Source of the DNA: Afifella aestuarii
Lineage (GTDB): Bacteria; Pseudomonadota; Alphaproteobacteria; Rhizobiales; Afifellaceae
Direction: 5' to 3'
NCBI RefSeq assembly: GCF_004023665.1
Contig: NZ_SAUF01000002.1
Location: 62,001-126,000 of the forward strand
Length of the DNA stretch: 64,000 nt
Under the pieces are notes generated by a model. The model worked only from the letters and a program-made list of their open reading frames with translations. It had not been told where the DNA came from and searched no databases. How positions within the stretch are numbered: the first letter of the stretch is position 1; each line of letters starts with the position of its first letter. Both the position numbers and the translations under genes were made by a program. Of the stretch, positions 36,459 to 45,304 are shown piece by piece.

Positions 36459-38345
36459 TCAGCCGGCCACGCCGATTCGCTTGGCCTTCTCCTCGTCGTA
36501 CCACCAGGTGGTCTCGAAAGGAAAATTGTAGTCCGGCTTTGTCTCGGGGCGAGAGAACATGTCCCAGCGCGCCACGCGATGCGCATCCTGGTACCATTGC
36601 GGCACGACAAAATAATGGGCGCGCAAGATCCGGTCGAGCGCCCGCAGGATGTTGCGGTGGGTGTCGCGGTCGTTGGCGGCGAGCGCCTGATCGATGAGGG
36701 CATCGACCGCTTTGAGGTGAATGCCCGCATAATTGCGCGAGCCCGGCAGATCCGCCGAGGCGCTGCCATAGGATGCGCGCAGCGATTCCAGGGGCGTGGG
36801 CGTGGAGCGCAACCGCAGCCCGAGAACGTCGAAATTGAACTCCGAGGCGCGCGCCTGGTACTGCGCCGAATCGACCGGACGGATCGAGGCGTCGACGCCG
36901 AGGCGGCGGAGTGAATCGACGAATTTGCCGAGAACGCGTTCAGACACCGGGTCGTTCTGAATGAGGAATTCGACAGATAGGACGTCGCCCTGATTGTTGA
37001 TGAGCTGACCGCCGTTGCGGCTCCAGCCGGCCTGCCGAAGAAGCTCGTCCGCCTTGCGGAGATTGTCGCGATCGACGCCTGAACCATCCGAGGTCGGCGG
37101 CACCACCGCGGGCCCGAAGACCTCCTCCGGCAATTCGTCCCGGAAAGGTTCAAGGAGCGCAAGTTCCGCCTCCGAAGGCTCGCCTTCGGCGGCATAGACG
37201 GATTTTTCAAACCACGACGCCGTGCGGCGATAGGAATCGTAGAAGAGGTTGGTGTTGAGCCATTCGAAATCGAAGGCGAGGCCGATCGCCTGGCGCGTGG
37301 CCGGGTCGGCGAATTTCCCGCGGCGGGTGTTGAAATACCAGGCCTGGAAGTCGGGAAGCCTTTCGTCGGGCATCAATTCCGTCGCCACCTTGCCGCTCAC
37401 GACGGCCGGAAAGTCGTACTCGGTCGCCCAGCTCTTGGAGGAGAACTCCTCACGGAAGGTCACGGCGCCCTTCTTGAAGGCTTCGAATCCTGCCTGTCGG
37501 TCGCGGAAAAATTCGAGCCGCATCACGTCGAAATTATGAAAGCCGCGATTGATGGGGAGATCCTTGGCCCAGTAATCTTCCACCCGCCGATACTCGATGA
37601 AGCGGCCCTGCTGCAGCTCTCCCACCTCATAGGGGCCGGAACCGAGAGGCGCGTCGAGTGTCGACGCATCGAATTCGCGACCTTGGTACCAGGCGCGCGA
37701 GAAGATCGGCAGCTGCGCGATGACGAGCTTCAGTTCGGGAGAATGCTTGCCCGACAGTGTGACGACGACATCGTGCTCGCCGTCCGCCTCGACGGACACC
37801 ATTTCCTTCAACGGCAGAAGCAAGTCCGGATGGCCCTTCTCCTTCAGGATATTCATCGAATAGACGACGTCGTCGGCGACGAGCGGCGTGCCATCGTTGA
37901 AACGGGCTTCCGGACGAAGACGGAAATGCAGAGTGAGACCGTCGTCGGAGACCTCGACGCTTTCCGCCACGAGCCCGTAACAGGCGTCCGGTTCGTCGGA
38001 GGCCCATTTCATAAGGCTGTCGAAGGTGAATTCCATCAGTGGCGGCGCGTCGCCGCGGATGACGAACGATGAGAGCGTGTTGAAGGTGAGGAAGCTCTGA
38101 TTGTAGTAGGCTTGGCTCGGCACCATGACGAGTCGGCCGCCGCGTGGTGCATCGGGATTGACATAGTCCAGATGCGCAAAATCGGCGCCGTATTTGAGGT
38201 CGCCGAAGAGCGACATTCCGTGTCGGGGGCCAGCGGGCGTCGCGGCATGGGCCGACCCAATGAGCCCTGGCGTTCCGATCAGCTTCGGCGCGATTGCAAG
38301 CGATGCAGCACCCAGAAGAGCGCCGCGGCGGGTGAACGAAATCAC
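36459..38345 (-). CDS. extracellular solute-binding protein (YejA type), second copy
   Basis: A 628-residue periplasmic binding protein of family 5, with an N-terminal signal that looks twin-arginine-like (FTRRGALLGAASLAIAP). Segments such as FGDLKYGADFAHLDYVNPDAPRGG and PEARFNDGTPLVADDVVYSMNIL are typical of YejA/MppA-like oligopeptide-binding proteins. It is similar in layout to the protein encoded just upstream, so the pair probably came from an old duplication. The GTG start overlaps the stop of the first copy by four bases. Two receptors sharing one channel could widen the range of peptides taken up. Confidence 0.9.
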   Translation of the reverse strand: MISFTRRGALLGAASLAIAPKLIGTPGLIGSAHAATPAGPRHGMSLFGDLKYGADFAHLDYVNPDAPRGGRLVMVPSQAYYNQSFLTFNTLSSFVIRGDAPPLMEFTFDSLMKWASDEPDACYGLVAESVEVSDDGLTLHFRLRPEARFNDGTPLVADDVVYSMNILKEKGHPDLLLPLKEMVSVEADGEHDVVVTLSGKHSPELKLVIAQLPIFSRAWYQGREFDASTLDAPLGSGPYEVGELQQGRFIEYRRVEDYWAKDLPINRGFHNFDVMRLEFFRDRQAGFEAFKKGAVTFREEFSSKSWATEYDFPAVVSGKVATELMPDERLPDFQAWYFNTRRGKFADPATRQAIGLAFDFEWLNTNLFYDSYRRTASWFEKSVYAAEGEPSEAELALLEPFRDELPEEVFGPAVVPPTSDGSGVDRDNLRKADELLRQAGWSRNGGQLINNQGDVLSVEFLIQNDPVSERVLGKFVDSLRRLGVDASIRPVDSAQYQARASEFNFDVLGLRLRSTPTPLESLRASYGSASADLPGSRNYAGIHLKAVDALIDQALAANDRDTHRNILRALDRILRAHYFVVPQWYQDAHRVARWDMFSRPETKPDYNFPFETTWWYDEEKAKRIGVAG

Positions 38346-40237
38346 TCTGCCATCCTCAATTTCTTTTCTTTTTCAGGGTCGATCCACCAGGAGTAGACGT
38401 CGACGCCCGCGTAAGAGGGCTGCTTGTCCGGGATGCCGAACTTGTTCCAGTAGGCAAGCCAGATTTTCGGCAGATTCCACTGCGGCACCATGTAGTAGTT
38501 CCACAGGAGCACGCGGTCGAGGGCGCGGGTCGCCGCGACGAGGCTCTTGCGATCTGGCGCGTAGATGATGTCGTTGACGAGCTCGTCGACCGCCTCGTTC
38601 TTGATCCCGGCCGCATTGCGGCTGCCGCGCTGATCGGCGGCATAGGAGCCCCAGAACTCGCGTTGTTCGTTGCCGGGTGATTGCGACTGGGGAAACGACC
38701 CCACGATGACGTCGTAATCGAAATCGTCGGTCAGCGCCTGGTATTGGGCCGCATCGACGATGCGGATCGACGTGTCGATGCCGAGCCGGCGCAGCGTGTT
38801 GGCGTAAGGCGACAATATCTTCTCGTCGTTCGGATCGTTGCCGAGAAACTGGATGGTGAAGCGCTCGCCCGTCTCCTTGTTGAAGAGACCGCCATCGCGC
38901 TGCTCCCAGCCGGCCTCACGCAGCAGCTTAACGGCCTCGCGCAGATGGTCGCGCATCGCCTCACGGCTGTCGAAGACGGGAAGTTTGAACTCTTCGGTGA
39001 AGACCTCGGGCGGAACCTTGTCGCGCACCTTTTCCAGATATTCGAGCTCCTTGCCTTCCGGCAGCCCGGTCTCTTCGAGCTCTGTGCCTTCGAAATAACT
39101 GTCGGTGCGGGTGTAGAGGTTGAAGAAGAGGTTTTTGTTGAGGCTTTCGAAATCGAAGGCGAGCGTCAGGGCGTGGCGCACGCGCCGGTCGGAGAACTTG
39201 TCGCGGCGGGTATTGAGCACATAGGCCTGCATCGGCTCGCCCGATGTCGTCTGAAACTCTTCCTTCTTGACATCGCCGCGCTGCGCGGCGGGAAAATCGT
39301 AGCCCTGAGCCCAGCGCTGGGCGCGGTTTTCCGCTCGGAAGTCGTAGATGCCACCCTTGGTGAAAGCTTCCCAGACCGCATTGGCATCGCGGAAATACTC
39401 GTAGCGGATCTCATCGAAATTGTAGCGGCCGACCCGCAGCGGATGGTCCTTACCCCAATAATCCGGCACGCGCTCCCACACCACGCTGCGGCCGGGGATG
39501 AAGGATTTGATCCGGTAGGGTCCCGAGGAGAGCGGCGGCTCCAAGGTCGGCTGCGTGATATCGCGTTTCTTGCCGTCCTTGTCGGTGCCCGTCCACCAAT
39601 GTTTCGGTACGATGACAAGATCGCCCATGATGTTGGGGAGCTCGCGATTGCCTTTCTGGTCGAAGGTGAACGTGACCTCGCGCTCGCCAGTGATCTCGGC
39701 TTTGACGACGTTGTGGTAGTACTGATTGTACTGCGGGTTGATCTCTTTGAGTGTATTGAAGGACCAGACCACGTCTTCGGCCGTGATCGGCTCGCCGTCA
39801 TGCCAGCGCGCCTTTGGATTGAGTCGGAAGGTCGCCGAGGAATAATCGTCCGGATAGCTCATCGCCTCGGCGATGAGGGCGTAGCTGGTGCTCGGTTCTT
39901 CCTCGGACGGCTCCATCAGGCTGTCGTAGCCGATGCCGCCGCGCGCATTGACGATGAGACCGAGACCCGCCGCGACGGTGCCGCGGATGATGAAGGGATT
40001 GAGGCTATCGAAGGTGCCGACCGCCACCTGGTTGAGCGTACCGCCCTTCGGTGCATCGACATTGACGTAATCGTAATGGGCGAAATCCGGCCCGTATTTC
40101 GGCTCATGGATCAGCGACGTCGCATGGCGCCAGGTCTTCTCGTCGCTCGGCTGGTCCGCATCCTGCGCCTGGGCGTTCACAAAGCCGCCGAACGCGAGCA
40201 GGCAGACGAGGGGAAGCTGGATGAAGCGTGCTGTCAT
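38342..40237 (-). CDS. yejA: extracellular solute-binding protein (YejA type), first copy
   Basis: A 631-residue family 5 periplasmic binding protein with a standard Sec signal peptide (LPLVCLLAFGGFVNAQA). Conserved segments include YGPDFAHYDYVNVDAPKGG, LNPKARWHDGEPITAEDVVWSFNTL and VRHALTLAFDFESLNKNLFF. It is the first gene of the leftward transporter operon, with a clear ATG. The region upstream holds an inverted repeat 78 bases before the start, which could be an operator. The substrate is probably oligopeptides; no antibiotic-peptide specificity can be proven. Confidence 0.92.
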   Translation of the reverse strand: MTARFIQLPLVCLLAFGGFVNAQAQDADQPSDEKTWRHATSLIHEPKYGPDFAHYDYVNVDAPKGGTLNQVAVGTFDSLNPFIIRGTVAAGLGLIVNARGGIGYDSLMEPSEEEPSTSYALIAEAMSYPDDYSSATFRLNPKARWHDGEPITAEDVVWSFNTLKEINPQYNQYYHNVVKAEITGEREVTFTFDQKGNRELPNIMGDLVIVPKHWWTGTDKDGKKRDITQPTLEPPLSSGPYRIKSFIPGRSVVWERVPDYWGKDHPLRVGRYNFDEIRYEYFRDANAVWEAFTKGGIYDFRAENRAQRWAQGYDFPAAQRGDVKKEEFQTTSGEPMQAYVLNTRRDKFSDRRVRHALTLAFDFESLNKNLFFNLYTRTDSYFEGTELEETGLPEGKELEYLEKVRDKVPPEVFTEEFKLPVFDSREAMRDHLREAVKLLREAGWEQRDGGLFNKETGERFTIQFLGNDPNDEKILSPYANTLRRLGIDTSIRIVDAAQYQALTDDFDYDVIVGSFPQSQSPGNEQREFWGSYAADQRGSRNAAGIKNEAVDELVNDIIYAPDRKSLVAATRALDRVLLWNYYMVPQWNLPKIWLAYWNKFGIPDKQPSYAGVDVYSWWIDPEKEKKLRMAE

Positions 40238-40314
40238 GAAAGAGGCCGGTTCTCGCTGTGTCGAAACATCATGATAAACGCCGAAGGATCGCGTTTCACC
40301 CGCTGAGACGCGAC

Positions 40315-40345
40315 CTGACGAAAATTTAACCCGTTGTTTCGTCAG
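40315..40345. promoter_or_regulatory. inverted repeat upstream of the yej operon
   Basis: Perfect 9-base arms CTGACGAAA / TTTCGTCAG enclose a 13-base AT-rich centre. The repeat lies 78 bases upstream of the first binding-protein gene and directly beside the terminator of the cytochrome gene. It may be an operator for the transporter operon or a second hairpin of the terminator region. Confidence 0.4.
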
Positions 40346-40376
40346 ACAAAAGAACGCCGCGGCAAAGCCGCGGCGT
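40346..40376 (-). terminator. leftward terminator of the cytochrome gene
   Basis: A perfect 10-bp stem ACGCCGCGGC/GCCGCGGCGT with a three-base loop is followed, reading leftward, by TCTTTTGT. It lies 32 bases after the cytochrome stop, in the correct orientation. Confidence 0.85.
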
Positions 40377-40407
40377 CAACAGGGTCATTTTGTCCGGCTG
40401 CAAGGGC

Positions 40408-41928
40408 TCATTGCCCGGGCAACGGCGCTGGATTGTCCGAGAGCGTGCGCAGATAGGCGAGAAGCGCTGCGCGGTCCTCGTCCTTCTTCACGCCGGCGAA
40501 GATCATCTTCGTTCCCGGCACCACGCCGCGCGGATCGGCGAGGTAGGTGTCGAGGTGGTTGTAGGTCCACGTCCCGATCTCTTGCGCATGCTTCTTCATC
40601 GCATCGGTGTACTTGAAGCCTTCATGCGTCGCGGCCTGACGGTTGACGATCTCCCAGAGGTTCGGGCCGATCCGGTTGGCGCCGCCCTTGTCGAAGGTAT
40701 GGCAGGCGCGGCACTGCGCGGCGACCTTCTCGCCAGCCTCCGGCGAGGCATCGGCGATCATGGCGACCGTCGGGCTCGGCGGCTCCTGATTCCCGGCAGG
40801 CGCCTGGGCCTGCTGCTGACCCTCGGCCGGCTGCTGGTTCTGAGCCTGTTGCTGCACCTGCCCCTGCTGCTGAGCGGCGTTCTCATCGAGATCGCGGCTT
40901 TCCTGATGGCGCGAGGTCTCGGCGGCCTGTTCGCCGGCGCCCTTGGCCGTCTGCGCGCCTTCCGCCGTTGCGGCGGCCGGCTGGTTGCCCGTCGGCGGCT
41001 GCTGGGCGTCGGTGGTTCCCGAAGCGAGGCCCTGAGCCGTCGAAGGCCCGGGCGTTGCGGGGCTTGCCGGCTGTGCCTGGTCGGGTGCCTGTTGCGCGTT
41101 CTCCGGCTGCGGTGCTGCCTGCTGGCCTGATTGCTCACCCTGGGCCTGCTCACCTTGAGCCTGCTCTTGGCCGGCATCGCCGCCCGGCACGTCCGACGCG
41201 CCCTGTTCGGTTGCCGATTGGGCGGTTTCTTCCGTCACTTCGCCTTCGGGAGCTGCCGTCCCGCCACCTGTTGCGGTCGCAGGCGCCGGCGTCTCTTCCG
41301 GCGTTGCCTCGGCCTGCGCTCCTCCAGCTTCGCCTTCAGACGCGGCGGCTTCATCGCCGCCTTCGGCCGGCGCGGCTTCCGGCTCGGGCAAAGGCAGAGG
41401 ATCGTCGGAGAGCGTGTGCAGATACGCGATGACGTTGGCGCGGTCCTGGTCGTCCTTGATGCCGGCGAAATTCATCGCCGTTCCCGGCACCACACCCTTC
41501 GGGTCGGTCAGGTAATTGTCGAGATGCTCAAACGTCCATTCGCCTTCGGTCTTGGCGAATTCCTGCATGGCGTCGGTGTAGCTGAAGCCTTCCTCCGACG
41601 CGACGGGACGTCCGACGACGTTCCAGAGCAGCGGACCGATCTTGTTGCCTTCGCCCTTCTGGAAGTTGTGGCAAGCCACGCATTGCTTGGCGGTGCGCTG
41701 TCCGGCATCCGTGTCGGCATTGGCAAGGCGAACCGGCAGAGGTTCCGGGCCCGCGGGCTCGGCGGCGGCGTCGCTGCCGCTGTCCTCTTCGGCAGTTGCG
41801 ATGACGTAGCCGGGCTCGTCCAGCTCGGGCGATTCAAACAGCATATCTCCGAGAACAGACAGGCCGAAGGCGACCAGCAGCGTCCCCAGGATCGCCATTG
41901 CGTAGGTGTTCCAGGCGGGCGAATGCAT
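40408..41928 (-). CDS. membrane-anchored cytochrome c with two haem domains and a long Q/A/P-rich linker
   Basis: A 506-residue protein. An uncleaved N-terminal helix (TYAMAILGTLLVAFGLSVLG) would anchor it in the inner membrane. Two class I cytochrome c domains follow: one at about 72-175 with CVACH (83-87) and axial Met152, the other at about 390-500 with CRACH (406-410) and Met475. They share the order GxxGPxLW, EGFxYTDAM, HLDxYLxDPxGVVPGTxM and FAGxK, so they are an internal duplication. Between them lie about 215 residues that are almost all Ala, Gln, Pro, Gly and Glu. Single-domain relatives (CycM/cytochrome c-y) carry electrons from the bc1 complex to oxidases or reaction centres; a two-headed version is unusual. 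Confidence 0.9.
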   Translation of the reverse strand: MHSPAWNTYAMAILGTLLVAFGLSVLGDMLFESPELDEPGYVIATAEEDSGSDAAAEPAGPEPLPVRLANADTDAGQRTAKQCVACHNFQKGEGNKIGPLLWNVVGRPVASEEGFSYTDAMQEFAKTEGEWTFEHLDNYLTDPKGVVPGTAMNFAGIKDDQDRANVIAYLHTLSDDPLPLPEPEAAPAEGGDEAAASEGEAGGAQAEATPEETPAPATATGGGTAAPEGEVTEETAQSATEQGASDVPGGDAGQEQAQGEQAQGEQSGQQAAPQPENAQQAPDQAQPASPATPGPSTAQGLASGTTDAQQPPTGNQPAAATAEGAQTAKGAGEQAAETSRHQESRDLDENAAQQQGQVQQQAQNQQPAEGQQQAQAPAGNQEPPSPTVAMIADASPEAGEKVAAQCRACHTFDKGGANRIGPNLWEIVNRQAATHEGFKYTDAMKKHAQEIGTWTYNHLDTYLADPRGVVPGTKMIFAGVKKDEDRAALLAYLRTLSDNPAPLPGQ

Positions 41929-42016
41929 TGAAATCTCTACTCCGCTTTATTGGCCGGGCTGCAAATAGGGCGCACCACACCCGGGAGGCAAGGTTGAGAG
42001 CGCTGAAGCTCTCGGT

Positions 42017-42043
42017 TTGACGGTTCCATCGCAGGCGTATAAG
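42017..42043 (+). promoter_or_regulatory. possible kdsB promoter
   Basis: TTGACG and TATAAG are good -35 and -10 matches with a spacer of 15 bases, shorter than the usual 17. They lie about 45 bases upstream of the kdsB start. Spacing lowers confidence. Confidence 0.35.
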
Positions 42044-42087
42044 CCCGCCGCCGAAGTTCCTTTCCAGTGTATCTCGATGAATTTTCG

Positions 42088-42825
42088 ATGAATCCGCTCA
42101 TCGTTATCCCGGCACGGCTTGCCGCCACGCGGCTGCCAGAAAAACCCCTCGCCGATATCGCCGGCCGTCCGATGATCGCCCATGTCGTGGACCGCGGCCG
42201 CGAGTCCGGGCTTGGTCCGGTCGTCGTGGCGACCGACGAGAAGCGCATCGGCGAGGCCGCCGAAGCGGCCGGCGCGATCGCCATCATGACGCGGGCTGAC
42301 CATCCTTCGGGCTCCGACCGCATCGCCGAAGCGCTCGCGACATTCGATCCGGAAGGCCGGCACGATGTCGTCGTCAATATGCAGGGCGATCTGCCGACCT
42401 TCGATCCCGCCACGCTCGCCGCGGCTCTCCGCCCCCTTGAAGATCCGGAGGTGGCGATCACCACGCTCACCGCGGAGATTTCGGAGGAAGGGGAGCGGAC
42501 GAACCCCAATGTCGTCAAAGTCGTCGGCACGCCGGTCGCGCCAGACCGGCTGCGGGCGCTTTATTTCACCCGCGCGACGGCGCCGTATGGGGAGGGACCG
42601 CTGTTTCATCACATCGGACTTTATGTCTATCGGCGCGCCGCTCTGCAACGTTTCGTCGCATTGCCGCCCGGCATTTTGGAACGTCGCGAAAAGCTTGAGC
42701 AGCTGCGGGCACTCGAAAACGGCATGCGCATCGACGCCATGATCGTCGAAACCGTCCCGCTCGGCGTCGACACGATGGCGGATCTGGAGCGCGCACGCGC
42801 CATCCTTGCAGGAGAAGCGGAATGA
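42088..42825 (+). CDS. kdsB: 3-deoxy-manno-octulosonate cytidylyltransferase
   Basis: A 245-residue nucleotidyltransferase starting [21 protein letters not shown], the CTP-binding signature, with [22 protein letters not shown] and VVNMQGDLP. It makes CMP-KDO, the activated sugar for the inner core of lipopolysaccharide. The ATG at 42088 was chosen because the signature starts there; an in-frame GTG lies 21 bases upstream. The stop overlaps the pheA-like start by four bases (ATGA), so the two genes are probably co-transcribed. It begins a rightward unit divergent from the cytochrome gene. Confidence 0.95.
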   Translation: MNPLIVIPARLAATRLPEKPLADIAGRPMIAHVVDRGRESGLGPVVVATDEKRIGEAAEAAGAIAIMTRADHPSGSDRIAEALATFDPEGRHDVVVNMQGDLPTFDPATLAAALRPLEDPEVAITTLTAEISEEGERTNPNVVKVVGTPVAPDRLRALYFTRATAPYGEGPLFHHIGLYVYRRAALQRFVALPPGILERREKLEQLRALENGMRIDAMIVETVPLGVDTMADLERARAILAGEAE

Positions 42826-43718
42826 ACATGGCCGAGGCGAGACGCGTCGTCTTCCAGGGAGAACCCGGCGCCAACTCCCACATCGCCTGCCAGGATGTGT
42901 TTCCGGCGGCCGAAGCGGTGCCGCTCGCGACCTTCGAGGATTGCTTTCAGGCGATCGAGACGGGGGAGGCCGATCTCGGCATGATCCCGATCGAGAATTC
43001 CGTCGCTGGCCGCGTCGCGGATATCCACCATCTCCTGCCGTCCTCGACGCTCTCCATCATCGGCGAATATTTCCTGCCGATCCGCCACCAGCTTCTCGGC
43101 CTCAAAGGTGCGCGCCTTGAGGATGTGAAGACGGTGCAAAGCCATGTCATGGCGCTCGGCCAGTGCCGCAAATTCCTGCGCGCCAATGGGTTGAAGGCTG
43201 AAGTGGCCGCCGACACCGCGGGTTCAGCCCATCAGGTGGCGGACCTCGGCGACAAGAGCCGCGCGGCGATCGCGACACGGCTTGCAGCCGAAGTCTACGG
43301 CCTCGACATTCTGGCCGAGGATATCGAGGATGAGGCGCACAACACCACACGCTTCATCATCCTGTCGCGCGAGCCGCAGCAGCCGGCGATCGAGGCGGGG
43401 CCGGCCGTCACCACCTTCATCTTCCGCGTCCGCAACGTTCCGGCCGCGCTCTACAAGGCGCTGGGCGGCTTTGCGACCAATGGCGTGAACATGACGAAGC
43501 TCGAGAGCTATCAGCTCGGCGGCACCTTTTTCGCCACGCAGTTCTACGCCGATGTCGAAGGCCACCCGGACGATCCGATGGTGGCGCTCGCTCTCGAAGA
43601 GCTGCAATTCTTCTCCGCCGAGTTCCGGATCGTGGGTGTCTATCCGGCCGATCCGTTTCGCGCCCATCAGGCGGAGCCGGAAGCGAACCGCGCACTCAGA
43701 CCCTCCCGCGGGGCGTAA
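42822..43718 (+). CDS. pheA: prephenate dehydratase
   Basis: A 298-residue monofunctional enzyme that converts prephenate to phenylpyruvate in phenylalanine synthesis. The catalytic domain has [29 protein letters not shown] and the catalytic Thr region [12 protein letters not shown]. The C-terminal ACT domain ([33 protein letters not shown]) holds the ESxQ-like phenylalanine-binding region, so feedback inhibition is likely. Pairing of kdsB with pheA in this order is common in Hyphomicrobiales. It converges on nudC with a 40-base gap that has no clear terminator. Confidence 0.95.
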   Translation: MNMAEARRVVFQGEPGANSHIACQDVFPAAEAVPLATFEDCFQAIETGEADLGMIPIENSVAGRVADIHHLLPSSTLSIIGEYFLPIRHQLLGLKGARLEDVKTVQSHVMALGQCRKFLRANGLKAEVAADTAGSAHQVADLGDKSRAAIATRLAAEVYGLDILAEDIEDEAHNTTRFIILSREPQQPAIEAGPAVTTFIFRVRNVPAALYKALGGFATNGVNMTKLESYQLGGTFFATQFYADVEGHPDDPMVALALEELQFFSAEFRIVGVYPADPFRAHQAEPEANRALRPSRGA

Positions 43719-43758
43719 AGCGATAGGATGACGCAAGGCGAGGGCCGCGAGGCGCTCG

Positions 43759-44715
43759 CTATTTCCCCTCCGCCCAATCGGCCCAGTCCGCGATGAGGCG
43801 GTGCGCGATTGCCATTTTGGGCGGCGCTGTCAGCCCATCCGGATGCGTGCCGGTGAGCATCCGGTGGACCTCAGCGCGGGCGAACCAGCGGCAATCTTCA
43901 AGCTCGCTTTCATCGCGCGTGATCGCGTTGGAGGCGGCCTCCGCATGGCAGCCGATCATCAGCGAGGAGACGAAAGGCCAGGGCTGGCTGGAATGGTAGC
44001 GCACACGCCCCGTCCGGATCCCCGCCTCCTCGGCGATCTCGCGCCTGACCGCCGCTTCGATCGTCTCCCCGGGTTCCAAAAAGCCGGCAAGCGCGGAATA
44101 CATGCCGGGCTGAAAGCGATACTGGCGGCCGAGAAGGCAGGCGTCATGGTTTTGCGCCGGGTCGATGACCAGCATGATGACGACCGGATCGGTGCGCGGA
44201 AAATGCTCTCTCTCACACGACGGGCAGTGCCGCTTCACGCCGCCTGCCCGCATCTCCGTCTCGCTCCCGCATCTCGCGCAGAAACGATGGTTCTGATGCC
44301 AGGCAAGCAGTGACCGCGCCTGCGCGAGCCCGCCGAGATCTTCCGCCGACAGAAGGCCCTGGACCGCGAGGGAGCGAAGATCGATTGCCCGCAGCGGCTC
44401 CTGCCACTCTGCCTGCGGGATCGCCATGGCGGCAAGCCGCGGCTCTGCGCCGAGAAATCCGAGAAGAATGAGGGTGGCGGGATTGAAGCCGATGGCCTCG
44501 GCCTCGTTCACCGAAAAGGCGGCTTGCGGCTCCGGAGAGATCTTCACGAGAGCACGGTCTTCGCAAAAGAGATGGATCCGCGCATCGGGTGAACCGAGCG
44601 CGATCTCGACTGCATGTTCCGCGCGATGCTCGCTCTGCCGGTCGAAATTGTTTCCCGCGAAGCCGTTTGCGGCGCTCGCCTCGAGGAAAGGGCGATCTAG
44701 GAAGCTTGAGGACAT
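43759..44715 (-). CDS. nudC: NAD(+) diphosphatase
   Basis: A 318-residue Nudix hydrolase of the NudC type. It has an N-terminal domain, a zinc ribbon CARCG...CPSC, a complete Nudix box (GFLEPGETIEAAVRREIAEE), and the NudC-specific SSQPWPF just after it. It hydrolyses NAD(H) to NMN(H) and AMP and can remove NAD caps from RNA. The ATG at 44715, seven bases after the stop of the HIT gene, gives the normal N-terminus; longer in-frame extensions overlap that gene. It forms a small leftward unit with the HIT protein. Confidence 0.94.
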   Translation of the reverse strand: MSSSFLDRPFLEASAANGFAGNNFDRQSEHRAEHAVEIALGSPDARIHLFCEDRALVKISPEPQAAFSVNEAEAIGFNPATLILLGFLGAEPRLAAMAIPQAEWQEPLRAIDLRSLAVQGLLSAEDLGGLAQARSLLAWHQNHRFCARCGSETEMRAGGVKRHCPSCEREHFPRTDPVVIMLVIDPAQNHDACLLGRQYRFQPGMYSALAGFLEPGETIEAAVRREIAEEAGIRTGRVRYHSSQPWPFVSSLMIGCHAEAASNAITRDESELEDCRWFARAEVHRMLTGTHPDGLTAPPKMAIAHRLIADWADWAEGK

Positions 44716-44722
44716 GACGAGT

Positions 44723-45142
44723 TCAGGCCGAAGCGGCGGCAAAAGCGTCTTCCAGGCGGCGGATGAGTGTGTCTTTCGCCTTGATTTCATAAGGCCTTGC
44801 AGGGACCGCGCCCCAGACGGGCTTCGGCCAGGCCGGGTCGCCGACGAAACGGGCGATGACGTGGATGTGAAGTTGGCGGACCTCGTTGCCGAGGGCGGCG
44901 ACATTGAGCTTGTCGCTGCCAGTCACCTGCCGGAGGGACCGCGCCGCCGCGTCGATCTCACTGATCAGAACGCTTTGCTGCGCGACATCGAGATCGATGA
45001 TCTCGGCGAGCTCCGGTCGCGCCGGCACCAGGATGAGCCATGGATAGGTGGCGTCGTTCATCAACCGAACATGGCAGAGAGGGAATTCGGTGAGCGGAAA
45101 CGTATCGGCGGCGAGCCGGGGATGAAGAGAAAATCCGGACAT
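44723..45142 (-). CDS. HIT family protein
   Basis: A 139-residue protein with the histidine motif QLHIHVIAR, preceded by DKLNVAALGNEV, and an N-terminal segment CHVRLMNDATYPWLILVP, all typical of HIT domains. The third histidine of the classic triad is replaced by Ala, a feature of one HIT subgroup. These proteins hydrolyse or transfer nucleotide phosphates; the exact substrate is not known. It is upstream of nudC with a seven-base gap, which suggests a joint role in nucleotide turnover. It diverges from dapD, with an inverted repeat (7-base arms TAGAGCC/GGCTCTA) at 45155-45175 in between. Confidence 0.88.
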   Translation of the reverse strand: MSGFSLHPRLAADTFPLTEFPLCHVRLMNDATYPWLILVPARPELAEIIDLDVAQQSVLISEIDAAARSLRQVTGSDKLNVAALGNEVRQLHIHVIARFVGDPAWPKPVWGAVPARPYEIKAKDTLIRRLEDAFAAASA

Positions 45143-45304
45143 GACCTCGTGACCTAGAGCCTGTGTGAGGCTCTAACACCTGCCAGGGCCGGCGCGAAGG
45201 GAGGATCTGTGGCAATTGACGCGGCGCCCGCCCCGGCTTACGCCACCGCAGGATTGATATGGGCAAGACCGGCAGAAACTCACCGGCAGGGGAAGACGAC
45301 GAAA

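Noticed and set aside
34867-36531. Long rightward open frame opposite yejB/yejE
   Set aside because: Antisense to two permease genes with full membrane topology; the product is an implausible charged protein with no domain.
38681-40306. Long rightward open frame opposite the first binding-protein gene
   Set aside because: Shadow of a well supported family 5 binding protein; no ribosome binding site or domain.
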